From: Nonlabens sp. Ci31
GTDB taxonomy: Bacteria > Bacteroidota > Bacteroidia > Flavobacteriales > Flavobacteriaceae
NCBI RefSeq assembly: GCF_012974865.1
Contig: NZ_CP043633.1
Span: forward strand, 3,221,501 to 3,285,500
Direction: 5' to 3'
DNA length: 64,000 bases
How positions within the stretch are numbered: position 1 is the first letter of the stretch; the number at the start of each line of letters is the position of its first letter. Of the stretch, positions 7,369 to 16,237 are shown piece by piece. The notes below the pieces were generated by a model that saw only the letters and a program-made list of their open reading frames with translations, had not been told where the DNA came from and made no database searches. The translations under genes and the position numbers were made by a program.

Positions 7369-7486
7369 ATAAAAAATCCACCGCGACGGATGGCTTGTGC
7401 TTATCCGAAAAGAATTTTACAATTTTCACGCCAAGAACCATATACAGAGACGTTGTTGGACAGGCTAAAAAATAAAATATTCCATT

Positions 7487-9433
7487 ATGAAAACTCAAAA
7501 CCTTAGTCAAAAATTGATCAGTGCTCATCTTATTTCAGGTAAGATGAATCCCGGACACGAAATCGCATTAAAAATCGATCAAGTATTGTTACAAGATGCC
7601 ACTGGCACTTTAGTAATGCTGGAATTGGAAGCGTTTAAATTAAAAAAGAGTAAAGCAGAGATAGCAGTTCAGTATGTGGATCACAATCTGCTTCAAACGG
7701 ATTATAAGAACATGGATGATCATATTTTTCTTCAGTCAGCCGCTGCTCGCTTTGGATTTTGGTTTAGTAAGTCTGGAAACGGAATTAGTCATGTTGTACA
7801 TATGGAACGTTTTGGCAAACCGGGTCAAACCCTATTGGGGTCGGACAGCCATACTCCTGCTGGCGGTGGCATTGGAATGCTTGCTATGGGCACAGGTGGC
7901 TTAGATGTAGCACTGGCTTCGGCAGGTGAGCCATATTATATTAAAATGCCAAAAATTATGGGCATCAAGCTCATTGGAAAACTACCTGACTGGATAAGTG
8001 CTAAGGATATTGTTTTAGAAATGCTTCGAAGGTATGATGTGACTGGAGGGCGAGGATATATCTTAGAATATTATGGTGAGGGCTTGAAATGCTTAAGTGC
8101 TTGGGATCGTCATGTTATAACAAATATGGGTACCGAGTTGGGCGCTACTTCTTCTGTATTTCCTTCTGATGAAATCACCCGTGAATTCCTACGAAGAGAA
8201 GGAAGAGAAGAGGACTGGGTTAAACTAGAAGCTGATGAAGGAGCATCCTATGACCACTACGAAGAGATAAATTTATCTGAGTTAGAACCTTTAATTGCAC
8301 TTCCCAGCAGCCCAGGAAACGTTGTTCCGGTAAGAGAGGTGAGCGGTTTAAAAGTAGCCCAAGTCGTTGTTGGCTCTTCTGCCAATCCCGGACTGCGTGA
8401 TTTTTGGATGGTATCTCAAATTCTAAAAGGAAATGTGTTGTCTCCCCATGTTTCATTTGATGTTAACCCGTCTTCTCGTCAGGTCTTGGAAAACTTAATG
8501 GAAATGAAAGCTCTGGGGCCACTGGTTGCTGCGGGTGCAAGACTTCATCAATCCGGTTGTATGGGATGTATAGGTATGGGACAGGCACCTGCTACCAATA
8601 CGATTAGTCTCCGAACAATGCCTCGTAATTTCCCGGGACGTTCAGGAACACTCGAAGATCAGGTCTATCTATGTAGTCCAGAAACGGCTGCTGCTGCTGC
8701 ACTAATGGGAGAAATTACTGATCCAAGAGAACTCAAAAAACTCAAGAATATATCCTATCCTAAATGGGAAGAACCTACCCATATTAAGATAAACAATAAT
8801 ATGCTAATTGCTCCTAATGGGGGATCTACTGAATTATTGAAGGGGCCGAATATTAAAACACTTCCTGATTTTGAAGAGCTTCCTGATGAAATGGAAATTC
8901 CCGTTTTGTTGAAAATGGATGACAATATTTCAACTGATGGAATATTGAAAGCAGGGGCCGATGTGCTGCCTTTACGTTCAAATATTCCGGAGATAAGCAA
9001 GTTTGCTTATTATGCCATTGACCAAAGCTTTTATGATCGTGCCATTGAAAATCAAAAAAACTACAAAGGCTTTTGTGTTATAGCGGGTGAAAATTATGCC
9101 CAAGGCTCCAGCAGAGAACATGCTGCTTTGGCTCCCAAGTATCTAGGGCAAAAGTTCGCTATCGCTAAATCCTATGCACGTATTGGTTGGCAAAACCTAA
9201 TCAATTTTGGTATTGTTCCTTTTGAGTTTAAAAACACAGATGATTGGGACAAACTGGAACAAGGGGATGTTTTACGATTAGAAAACATTAGAGAGACCAT
9301 CAAAAATAATGATTCAATAACAGCGACTGTAGTTGGAAAAGGAACGAAAATTCAGCTCGCATTCAACATTAGTAACAGACAAGTTGAAATCATTTTAAAA
9401 GGAGGTGTTATTAATTATATAAAGCAAAGATGA
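7487..9433 (+). CDS. Aconitate hydratase (Aquifex-type)
   Basis: A 648-aa aconitase, interconverting citrate and isocitrate in the citric acid cycle. Length and layout match the short bacterial type: the LeuC-like half (about 1-440), then a linker and the swivel domain (about 480-648). Visible signatures are GSDSHTPAGGGIGM, GCMGCIGMGQAP (Cys358 and Cys361, two cluster ligands), DNISTDGILKAGADVLP, YAQGSSREHAAL and KSYARIGWQNLINFGI. The position of the third canonical cluster ligand, usually GSCTN, reads GSSAN (Ser298). This Ser may be normal for this subfamily. It stands alone, and repeat element A lies 75 bp after its stop. Confidence 0.85.
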   Translation: MKTQNLSQKLISAHLISGKMNPGHEIALKIDQVLLQDATGTLVMLELEAFKLKKSKAEIAVQYVDHNLLQTDYKNMDDHIFLQSAAARFGFWFSKSGNGISHVVHMERFGKPGQTLLGSDSHTPAGGGIGMLAMGTGGLDVALASAGEPYYIKMPKIMGIKLIGKLPDWISAKDIVLEMLRRYDVTGGRGYILEYYGEGLKCLSAWDRHVITNMGTELGATSSVFPSDEITREFLRREGREEDWVKLEADEGASYDHYEEINLSELEPLIALPSSPGNVVPVREVSGLKVAQVVVGSSANPGLRDFWMVSQILKGNVLSPHVSFDVNPSSRQVLENLMEMKALGPLVAAGARLHQSGCMGCIGMGQAPATNTISLRTMPRNFPGRSGTLEDQVYLCSPETAAAAALMGEITDPRELKKLKNISYPKWEEPTHIKINNNMLIAPNGGSTELLKGPNIKTLPDFEELPDEMEIPVLLKMDDNISTDGILKAGADVLPLRSNIPEISKFAYYAIDQSFYDRAIENQKNYKGFCVIAGENYAQGSSREHAALAPKYLGQKFAIAKSYARIGWQNLINFGIVPFEFKNTDDWDKLEQGDVLRLENIRETIKNNDSITATVVGKGTKIQLAFNISNRQVEIILKGGVINYIKQR

Positions 9434-9504
9434 TTTGGAATTTTGTCGTTTTTGAGGTTATGAATTAATAACAAAGCAGTATCCAACCCATTATAAATCA
9501 TAGA

Positions 9505-9618
9505 ACTGAGGTTAAAAAAACACTTTTATTCTTTAATTTAAGACAACAGTTTTCTAGGCTCTTAGAATCAAGTATTTGAATCTTTGAGATTTTTAATGCT
9601 CATTTATTTTACTTATTT
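9505..9618 (+). repeat. Post-gene repeat (family 1), copy A, with hairpin
   Basis: Copy A of a roughly 100-bp element also found at 11944-12035, 15590-15712 and 25373-25488. Shared blocks are GAGGTTAAAA, CTTTAATTTAAGACA, CTTAGAATCAAGTATTTGA and a T-rich end. The 3' half can fold around the CAAGTATTTG loop (9556-9594), but the stem is weaker here than in copies C and D. Confidence 0.7.
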
Positions 9619-9672
9619 AACCCATTCTAGAAACAAAGGTTTTATCATCTCGAATATTATAGAAAATGAACA

Positions 9673-11031
9673 ATGAACGAAAGAATTTTAATTAGGAATA
9701 CAACCATTGTGAATGAGGGAATATCATCAATCAAAGACGTGCTGTTGTCGGACGGATTTATTCAAAAAATTGGAAGGATTAAAATTGAACCAAACTACAA
9801 AGTAATTGACGGTACAGGTAAACATTTGTTCCCAGGAATCATTGATGGCCAAGTCCATTTTAGAGACCCCGGACTTACGCACAAAGGAGATTTGTATACC
9901 GAAAGTAAAGCGGCCATAGCTGGAGGAGTGACTTCCTTCATTGATATGCCAAATACGGTTCCGAATATTTTGACCGTTAAAAGTCTGAAGGAAAAGTATG
10001 AAATAGCTTCAAAAAAATCTTTAGCCAACTATTCATTTTTTCTTGGTGTAAATGGGGATAATATTGATGAGGTTATAAAAATGGACACGAGCCAATTTAT
10101 TGGTGTTTCAGATGACGGATTGTACTTTACCAAAAAGGGGAATCTACTGGCTGATAGTCCAGAAAAAATGGAAAAACTATTTGCTAACTGCACATCCATT
10201 ATCGCCATTCATTCAGAAAAAGAAGAGATCGTTGAAGCAAATGAACAGGCTTTTAGAGAAAAATATGGCGATGATATTCCCGCAAAGTTTCATCCCATTA
10301 TTAGAAGTAGTGTAGGCTGTTATGAAGCTACAAAACGTGCCATTGAAATAGCTAAAAAACATAACGCTCGATTACATATTTTACACTTAACAACTGAGGC
10401 AGAAACGCACTTATTTCGAAATGATATTCTACTGAAAGATAAAAAAATAACTACGGAAGTTTCGGTACATCACCTTTGGTTCACAGACAAAGACTATGAA
10501 CGCTTAGGAGTGCTAATTAAATGGAACCCAGCCATAAAAACGAAGCAAGACAAAGAAGGCTTATTAAAGGCGTTACTTGATGACAGAATAGATATTATAA
10601 CCACCGACCATGCACCTCATACTTTAGAGGAAAAGGAACAATCTTACTTTCAATCAATGTCAGGAGCACCAATGGTTCAGCATTCCCTTAATTGTATGTT
10701 AGAATTTTATAAAAAAGGTCTCATTTCATTGGAAAAAATAGTTGAGAAAATGTGTCATAATCCTGCTATTCTCTATAAAATGACAAACAGAGGATTTATC
10801 CGAGAAGGATATTATGCAGACTTAACCTTGGTGGACTTGAATAGCAAGTGGACAGTAGCTAAAGATAATCTGCTTTATAAATGTGGTTGGTCGCCATTGG
10901 AAGGAACCATATTTCAAACGGAAATCAAACAAACATTCGTAAACGGAAATTTAGTCTATGATAATGGTCTTTGGAATGAAGATAAAAAAGGTATGGCAAT
11001 AGATTTTACCACAGAAAATGTAACACACTAA
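9673..11031 (+). CDS. pyrC: Dihydroorotase
   Basis: A 452-aa amidohydrolase-superfamily enzyme closing N-carbamoyl-aspartate to dihydroorotate in pyrimidine synthesis. It shows the metal-site strand GIIDGQVHFRDPGLTHKGD (the first His of the usual HxH is Gln, as I recall in many Bacteroidota dihydroorotases). It also shows GGVTSFIDMPNTVPN, the His-rich IAIHSEKEE and LHILHLTTEAE segments, and the catalytic-Asp strand IITTDHAPH. Length fits the class of about 440 aa. ATG 9673 overlaps an AACAATG context without a clear Shine-Dalgarno. The next gene starts 6 bp after the stop and is probably co-transcribed. Confidence 0.82.
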   Translation: MNERILIRNTTIVNEGISSIKDVLLSDGFIQKIGRIKIEPNYKVIDGTGKHLFPGIIDGQVHFRDPGLTHKGDLYTESKAAIAGGVTSFIDMPNTVPNILTVKSLKEKYEIASKKSLANYSFFLGVNGDNIDEVIKMDTSQFIGVSDDGLYFTKKGNLLADSPEKMEKLFANCTSIIAIHSEKEEIVEANEQAFREKYGDDIPAKFHPIIRSSVGCYEATKRAIEIAKKHNARLHILHLTTEAETHLFRNDILLKDKKITTEVSVHHLWFTDKDYERLGVLIKWNPAIKTKQDKEGLLKALLDDRIDIITTDHAPHTLEEKEQSYFQSMSGAPMVQHSLNCMLEFYKKGLISLEKIVEKMCHNPAILYKMTNRGFIREGYYADLTLVDLNSKWTVAKDNLLYKCGWSPLEGTIFQTEIKQTFVNGNLVYDNGLWNEDKKGMAIDFTTENVTH

Positions 11032-11037
11032 TCCGTT

Positions 11038-11874
11038 ATGTTCAAAGGTAGAGGCTTAGTAATAGCGACAAAACACGAAAAGGAAAAAGTGATTGCACCG
11101 CTATTGGAGAAGGGATTAGGTGTAGTATGCTTCATACAAGAAGGTTTCGATACAGATACTCTTGGCACTTTTACAGGAGAAATTGAAAGAGAACTTGACC
11201 CTATTGCTGCTGCAAGACAAAAATGTTTGATGGCAATGGAAGGAAGTAACTGTGATTTAGGAATAGCAAGTGAAGGTTCTTTTGGCCCGCATCCTTCCAT
11301 ATTTTTTGTAAGTGCAGACGATGAGTTTTTAATATTTATTGATAAGAAAAACAAATTAGAGATTATAGTCAGAGAACTAAGTACAGAAACAAATTTTAAT
11401 GGAAGTGACATTAAGAATGAACAAGAACTTTTGGACTTTGCTGACGCAGTAAAATTCCCTTCTCACGGACTGATACTTCGTAAATCAAAAACAGACAATA
11501 GCTATATAATCAAAGGCATTACAAATTTGGAAGACTTAAAAAAATCATTTCATTTAATGCTTGAAAAATTCAATACTGTTTACGCAGAAACCGATATGAG
11601 AGCAATGTACAACCCAAGTAGAATGACTGTAATTAAAAATGCGGCCAAAAAATTGGTAGATAAAGTAAACTCTTGTTGTCCTCAATGCAATATTCCAGGT
11701 TTTGGAGTTACAGATGTAAAAAAAGGATTAGAATGTAGTTGGTGTGGTTCACCTACCAATTCTGCGTTAAGTTTTATTTATAGCTGTCAAAAATGTCCTT
11801 TCGAAAAAGAAGAAATGTATCCGCATAAAAAAACATCTGAAGAACCAATGTATTGCGATTTCTGTAATCCGTAA
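11038..11874 (+). CDS. DUF6671-like protein with C-terminal zinc ribbons
   Basis: A 278-aa cytoplasmic protein of unknown role. The N-terminal two-thirds hold conserved blocks GRGLVIATKHEKEKVIAPLL, GTFTGEIERELDP, AARQKC and ASEGSFGPHP, which I associate with DUF6671. The C-terminus has four cysteine pairs (CCPQC, CSWC, CQKC, CDFC), forming two probable zinc ribbons. It begins 6 bp after the dihydroorotase stop, so the two are likely translated from one mRNA. A nucleotide- or RNA-related role would be inference. Repeat copy B starts 70 bp after its stop. Confidence 0.7.
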   Translation: MFKGRGLVIATKHEKEKVIAPLLEKGLGVVCFIQEGFDTDTLGTFTGEIERELDPIAAARQKCLMAMEGSNCDLGIASEGSFGPHPSIFFVSADDEFLIFIDKKNKLEIIVRELSTETNFNGSDIKNEQELLDFADAVKFPSHGLILRKSKTDNSYIIKGITNLEDLKKSFHLMLEKFNTVYAETDMRAMYNPSRMTVIKNAAKKLVDKVNSCCPQCNIPGFGVTDVKKGLECSWCGSPTNSALSFIYSCQKCPFEKEEMYPHKKTSEEPMYCDFCNP

Positions 11875-11943
11875 TTATTTTGATAGAGATTAAATAGAAT
11901 ACCATCAAATGAAAGAAATAAAGCCAGTCGTTAACAATGAACC

Positions 11944-12035
11944 GAGGTAAAAAACAACACTTTTCTTCTTTAATTTGAGAAACTAGTATTCTAGGCTCTT
12001 ATAATCAAGTATTTGACTCTTCCAAACTCCATTTC
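11944..12035 (+). repeat. Post-gene repeat (family 1), copy B
   Basis: Shares GAGGTAAAAA, CACTTTTCTTCTTTAATTTG, TTCTAGGCTCTTA and AATCAAGTATTTGACTCTT with the other copies. The closing arm of the hairpin is degenerate here, and there is no T-tract, so terminator function is doubtful for this copy. Confidence 0.7.
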
Positions 12036-12216
12036 ACATATCATATCTCAAAGGTATTATTTGAAATTTAAAATATCACCTCGAACTTATAAGTGGCTCA
12101 ACTACTTCTGGAAGTGCGTTATAAATAAGAACCTCATTGATCAACGCGTACTCGCAAATAGCCTACAGCATCACTCCTATTAGCCTTTATTTGAGTTCCT
12201 GTTTTCCTCTCGTTTC

Positions 12217-12230
12217 GCTTTCGCGAAAGC
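12217..12230. repeat. REP-like palindrome GCTTTCGCGAAAGC
   Basis: Exact copy of the 14-bp core. Other exact cores are at 25603, 41483, 58188 and 62680. Only the core is palindromic here; the flanks (CTCGTTTC on the left) are imperfect. Confidence 0.85.
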
Positions 12231-12358
12231 TAACTGATCAAAGACAAAAGGAAAGTCAATTCAACCAAAGGAAGACATCAACATCAATTCGGTACTTATT
12301 AAGAAGATAATTGATATATTTATGCCATAAAATACTACTGGCAACAACTTAATTAAAA

Positions 12359-12443
12359 ATAATAGAGCAATGAGTTGCTTAACCCAATGCTAAAAGTATT
12401 TTTGCAAAGTCGTCAAATTTAAAAGTTCGACTTGTGTTAAATT
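12359..12443 (+). repeat. Dispersed repeat family 3, copy 2
   Basis: Homologous to 7241-7320 along its full length, with about 20 substitutions and small gaps. The end block GACTTGTGTTAAATT is also close to GCTCGTGTTAAACTT at 4497-4511. Confidence 0.6.
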
Positions 12444-12515
12444 AAATATTAGATGGGTATTTACCACCCTGCTATTCTTATAAAAATACGTTAAAAAAGA
12501 TAAATAAATACAGTA

Positions 12516-12941
12516 ATGGATTTACAAATAGGAGATCAAGTACACTTAATTATTGAAAGAGAAACACCCTTGGGATATATTGTTTTAATAGAGGAAGAGT
12601 GGGAAGGATTGCTTTATAAAAATGAAGTGTTTACTGATTTAGAGGAGGACACGGAAGTCATTGGATATATAAAAAACATAAGGGAAGATGGTAAAATAGA
12701 TGTCTCCCTTAGACCACAAGGCTTTCTAAATGTGATTGATACTAACGTAGATAAAGTTTTAGAAAAGTTGAAAGAAAGTCCGGAAGGATATATTTTAGTG
12801 ACCGATAAAAGCTCGCCAGACGCGATACGTTTTCACTTAAATATGAGTAAAAAATCCTATAAGAAAGCGCTAGGAAATCTGTATAAGCAAAAGCTAATAG
12901 CTATTACAGCAGACAGAATAGAATTGCTAGATAAAAACTAA
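12516..12941 (+). CDS. CvfB-like RNA-binding protein, C-terminal half only
   Basis: A 141-aa protein. Residues 1-70 form one S1-type RNA-binding domain (GDQVHLIIERETPLGYIVLI, LLYKNEVF, GYIKNIREDGKIDVSLRP). Residues about 75-137 form the winged helix typical of CvfB/YitL (SSPDAIRFHLNMSKKSYKKA, LGNLYKQKLIAI). Full CvfB proteins are about 280 aa with extra S1 domains in front, so this is either a shortened form or a remnant. ATG 12516 has a plausible A-rich leader and the frame is intact, so it may still be made. CvfB affects virulence-factor expression in staphylococci; the role here is unknown. Confidence 0.7.
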   Translation: MDLQIGDQVHLIIERETPLGYIVLIEEEWEGLLYKNEVFTDLEEDTEVIGYIKNIREDGKIDVSLRPQGFLNVIDTNVDKVLEKLKESPEGYILVTDKSSPDAIRFHLNMSKKSYKKALGNLYKQKLIAITADRIELLDKN

Positions 12942-13073
12942 ATAGGTGTGCCCTGCACATAATAATCGGACTTTAAACAACTCTTTTCTTTATTCCTTTC
13001 CTACCACTATGAATCTGTGCTCATAGATTCATAAAAATAGTTCTTTGAGCCTGTTAGATGTTTTCTAAGTTTA

Positions 13074-13100
13074 AAAGTAGTCCAACTTAAGACGCGTATG
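13074..13100 (+). repeat. Dispersed repeat family 2, partial copy 3
   Basis: TCTAAGTTTAAAAGTAGTCC and the following AACTTAAGACG match the 3' end of copy 1 (138-170) with few changes, including a following TATG. Only the terminal quarter of the repeat is present. Confidence 0.45.
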
Positions 13101-13222
13101 AAAAACAGCTTAATGACTTGGTGAATTTGAAGTAGGACGCTGCATTGATAAGAGCAAAAACGACGGGGAATATTTTTAAAATACCTTCGGACTTATAAAA
13201 CGAATTTACTTAGAAATCAACA

Positions 13223-13453
13223 ATGAAAAAGAATAGTTACACGAAAGAACAGTTGCAAAAACGCTATTGGTGGTTTGGAGGTATAGGAACTGCTCTATTG
13301 GGTGTTGGACTATCTGCTTTAGTAGAAAGCGGTTTTTTAAAACACAGCCAAGCGGAAGAATGGCAATGGATTGCAGCTGGAACCTTATCTTTAATTCTGA
13401 TCATGATAGGGATCAACTTTTTATTTGAATCTTTTGCTTGTAAACAACGTTGA
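13223..13453 (+). CDS. Small two-helix membrane protein
   Basis: A 76-aa protein with a charged N-terminus (KKNSYTKEQLQKRY) and two hydrophobic helices, about residues 17-35 (WFGGIGTALLGVGLSALVE) and 48-69 (WIAAGTLSLILIMIGINFLF). No family recognised. The flanking genes are not tightly spaced. Confidence 0.6.
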   Translation: MKKNSYTKEQLQKRYWWFGGIGTALLGVGLSALVESGFLKHSQAEEWQWIAAGTLSLILIMIGINFLFESFACKQR

Positions 13454-13598
13454 ACCAATTCAAAATAAAAAGAATATCGTATTACACAACTCTAGATATG
13501 TGTAAATAATTACTATTACTAGCCTACTCATTAAAAAAATTGCGAATTTTACATTACGTTTGAGTTTACTAATTTTGTTGTTTATCCACACGACAAAT

Positions 13599-14474
13599 AT
13601 GCTACACATTATAGAAAACGAAAAGCTAATTTGCACCATTGAATCTAGTGGAGCAGAGATACGATCTTTAAAAAATAAGGCAACTGGCGAGGAGTACATT
13701 TGGCAAATAGACAAATCCATATGGGGAAGCAGTTCCCCGATTTTATTTCCAGTAATTGGAAAAATTAAAGAAGATAAGGTTATTTATGATGGGAAAGAAT
13801 ACGCCATGCCTAAGCACGGAATTATTCGAAACAACGAACTCCTTAGCTTTAAAACATATAGTATTTCTAAGTGCTCTTTTACTCTTAACAATTCGGAGGA
13901 AACACTCCTACAATACCCTTTCAAATTTTCTTTCTCGGTAGATTTTACCCTTATAGGCAATCGGTTAATAATGACTTACAACGTTGAAAATAGAGACGCT
14001 GCTCCCATACAATTTGCTTGCGGTGGACATACTGCATATGCGTGCCCTTTAAGTGACAATATAAAGCTATCTGACTATGTAATTGAGTTCCCTTCTCCAT
14101 TGCCCCTTGCTTCAAGTACGTTAGGCGCTTCTGGATTGCTATCGCTTCACAAACGTAAAATTGCGAGTACGGGAGGGATTCTTCCACTTTCAGATACCTT
14201 ATTTAATGAAGATGCATTGATATTTCCTAACATAGCATGCGATTGGGTTCGATTGCATAAAAAGAAAGAGAAAAAAGGAATCATAGTTCGATTTAAAGAT
14301 TATCCGCATCTTGCATTGTGGTCAAAACCATCTGCAGATTATATATGTATAGAACCTTGGCTAGGACTTCCAGACCAAGAAGATGAATCTTTAGATATAA
14401 TGCAAAAAAAAACCTATAAAACAGTGGAACCTGATACTAAATTTTCAATCGCTATTGAGACAGAAATTGAGTAA
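13599..14474 (+). CDS. Aldose 1-epimerase (mutarotase) family protein
   Basis: A 291-aa galactose-mutarotase-like protein of the LacX/YeaD type, expected to interconvert sugar anomers or sugar-phosphate anomers in the cytoplasm. Typical segments are GAEIRSLKNKATGEEYIWQ at the start, SPILFPVIGKIKED, MPKHGIIRN, FACGGHTAYACPL and WSKPSADYICIEPWLGLPD near the end. The mutarotase His and Glu positions fall in HGIIRN, GGHTAY and CIEPW. I start at ATG 13599 rather than a TTG at 13560, because family members begin a few residues before IIENEKLICTI. It is monocistronic by spacing. Confidence 0.82.
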   Translation: MLHIIENEKLICTIESSGAEIRSLKNKATGEEYIWQIDKSIWGSSSPILFPVIGKIKEDKVIYDGKEYAMPKHGIIRNNELLSFKTYSISKCSFTLNNSEETLLQYPFKFSFSVDFTLIGNRLIMTYNVENRDAAPIQFACGGHTAYACPLSDNIKLSDYVIEFPSPLPLASSTLGASGLLSLHKRKIASTGGILPLSDTLFNEDALIFPNIACDWVRLHKKKEKKGIIVRFKDYPHLALWSKPSADYICIEPWLGLPDQEDESLDIMQKKTYKTVEPDTKFSIAIETEIE

Positions 14475-14774
14475 TCTCTAATTTTGAATAAGGAAGCAGA
14501 AGACTTTGGAGAAAGAATTATGGGCATCGTAAATTAAGTCGTAAATATCTTATTACTAAATACAGCCTGTTTAAAAGCACCGTTAGCTATTATTGGAACT
14601 ACTGAGGTTTTCTAACTGCCGCAAAAGGTCTAAATGGATTACTTTAACACCCGCCTATGAGCAGACAGGATCAACAAACCAAACAGGAAAATTTTTTTAG
14701 AGTACCTTTCATTGGGATGATACATTTTTGTGAGTGCGCTAATTATAAATTAACAGTTAAATAATCAATAGATT
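14475..14774. other. Intergenic region, nothing recognised
   Basis: About 300 bp without a supported frame, repeat or terminator. Confidence 0.4.
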
Positions 14775-15539
14775 TTGAAGGATAAAATAAATGCTAATTA
14801 TAAAGTTGGCGATTTAATTTACGATGCCCATATTTATGATGGAATGAACACCAACCTAGCTGATTTGCAATTTTACAAGAGCTGGCTACCAAAAAACAAG
14901 AATGCCCGTATACTCGAACTTTGTTGTGGCACAGGCAGACTTACTCTTCCAATTGCAAAGGATGGATATGATATTAGCGGGGTAGATTACACTTCTACAA
15001 TGCTGGATCAAGCAAGAGCAAAAGCTTCTGAAGAAGGATTAGAGGTTGAGTTTATTGAAGCAGATATTAGAAATTTAGAATTAAATAAAAAATACGATCT
15101 TATTTTTATTCCATTTAATTCCATTCATCATTTATATACAAATGAAGATTTATTTAAAGCATTTAAGGTCGTTAAAAACCATCTCAAAGAAGACGGTTTA
15201 TTCCTGTTAGATTGCTATAATCCGAATATTCAATTTATTGTTGAAGGTGAAAAAGAACAAAAAGAAATTGCAGCATATACCACCAATGATGGAAGGGAAA
15301 TATGGATAAAACAGGTCATGAGATATGAAAATAAAACTCAGATCAATCGTATAGAATGGCATTATTATATAAATGGGGAGTTTGATTCGATTCAAAATTT
15401 GGATATGAGACTGTTTTTTCCTCAAGAATTAGATGCCTATCTGGAATGGAATGGATTTAATGTTATTCATAAGTTTGGAGATTTTAAAGAAGAGGCGTTT
15501 AATGATGAATCGGAAAAACAGATATTTGTTTGTCAATAA
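14775..15539 (+). CDS. Class I SAM-dependent methyltransferase
   Basis: A 254-aa Rossmann methyltransferase. Motif I is ILELCCGTGRLTLPIA (about residues 55-70). It is followed by GVDYTSTML (acidic ribose-binding strand end), FIEADIRNLEL and DLIFIPFNSIHHL, the pattern of methyltransferase domain 25 (UbiE/TylM-like). The substrate is unknown. The start is a TTG at 14775, the only in-frame candidate that keeps the conserved YKVGDLIYDAHIYD lead; a later ATG (MNTNLADL) would remove it. Repeat copy C follows 51 bp after the stop. Confidence 0.78.
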   Translation: MKDKINANYKVGDLIYDAHIYDGMNTNLADLQFYKSWLPKNKNARILELCCGTGRLTLPIAKDGYDISGVDYTSTMLDQARAKASEEGLEVEFIEADIRNLELNKKYDLIFIPFNSIHHLYTNEDLFKAFKVVKNHLKEDGLFLLDCYNPNIQFIVEGEKEQKEIAAYTTNDGREIWIKQVMRYENKTQINRIEWHYYINGEFDSIQNLDMRLFFPQELDAYLEWNGFNVIHKFGDFKEEAFNDESEKQIFVCQ

Positions 15540-15589
15540 GCTATCGAATAACGGTTCAAATAGCACTAGTTTAGTTGGATCCAAAAAAA

Positions 15590-15712
15590 CTTGACTTAAA
15601 AAACAAATCTCCTATTCTTTAATTTTAAGACAGCATCATACGAAGCTTATAGAATCAAGAATTTGACTCTTTAAGCTTTTTTTATACTATTCCTATTTAC
15701 TTGTTCTGCCTC
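15590..15712 (+). repeat. Post-gene repeat (family 1), copy C, with terminator hairpin
   Basis: Shares CTATTCTTTAATTTTAAGAC, TATAGAATCAAG, ATTTGACTCTTTAAGC and TTTTTTTATACTATTC with copies A, B and D. Its hairpin (15643-15683) pairs AAGCTTATAGAATCAA with TTGACTCTTTAAGCTT and ends in seven Ts, so this copy probably terminates the methyltransferase transcript. Confidence 0.75.
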
Positions 15713-15826
15713 TATAAAGAGATAAATGTCGTGATACCTTATCTCCTTATTTACAACGATAAAACATTTTTTTAAGACGTTTATTTGATAATGTGATCAT
15801 GCCAGTATCTTGTTTATATATTGCTG

Positions 15827-15864
15827 CAGTTCTCTTTACTGCCTGGCGGCAGTAAAGAGAACTG
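15827..15864. repeat. 38-bp palindrome with REP-like outer arms
   Basis: Perfect 17-bp arms (CAGTTCTCTTTACTGCC and complement) around a TGGC loop. The outer GTTCTC-TTT/AAA-GAGAAC resembles the REP-like family, while the core differs (CTGCC/GGCAG). Confidence 0.8.
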
Positions 15865-16153
15865 GTAAATGACAAGTGCACACATCACATGATAATAAAA
15901 ACTAATTGCAGAAACTACTACTACTATTACTCTGTTTTTCCACACCAAACTGCTAAAGGCTATGATTCCACCTTTATAGCCACCTTACTTCCAACCCTTT
16001 ACCCTTTCAGATATACATATCTATACATAGTAAGGTGAAGCATCTAGTCTGTATAAAGAAAGTAAGAAAAGGTGTAGCCATTAGTATACTGACCATCAAT
16101 TTAATGCACCAAATTTTAAGTGATTCCCCAAGATTAAAACAACACATAAAAAT

Positions 16154-16182
16154 TTGACACCTTTATCTACTCTAAATACACT
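16154..16182 (+). promoter_or_regulatory. Possible promoter of the hybrid kinase gene
   Basis: TTGACA at 16154-16159 is followed after 17 bp by TACACT, resembling a general sigma-70 promoter. The preceding T also gives TTTG as in Bacteroidota -33 elements, but the -7 does not read TAnnTTTG. Weak evidence. Confidence 0.3.
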
Positions 16183-16237
16183 ATTTTTATTTATTAAATT
16201 TTTCCACTAACCTTATATTCAATATCATAAAAACCTA

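Larger units (their letters stand above)
11875..12515. other. 640-bp intergenic region made of repeats
   Basis: Contains post-gene repeat copy B (11944-12035), a REP-like palindrome (12217-12230) and dispersed repeat family 3 copy 2 (12359-12443). No reading frame of note. The missing N-terminal half of the following CvfB-like gene was looked for here and not found. Confidence 0.6.
15540..16237. other. 700-bp intergenic region with two repeats
   Basis: Holds post-gene repeat copy C and a 38-bp palindrome. Otherwise AT-rich, without gene. A sigma-70-like element lies near its right end. Confidence 0.5.

Noticed and set aside
13008..13033. Hairpin TATGAATCT/AGATTCATA after the CvfB-like gene as terminator
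   Set aside because: No T-tract on either strand and 66 bp from the stop; insufficient evidence.
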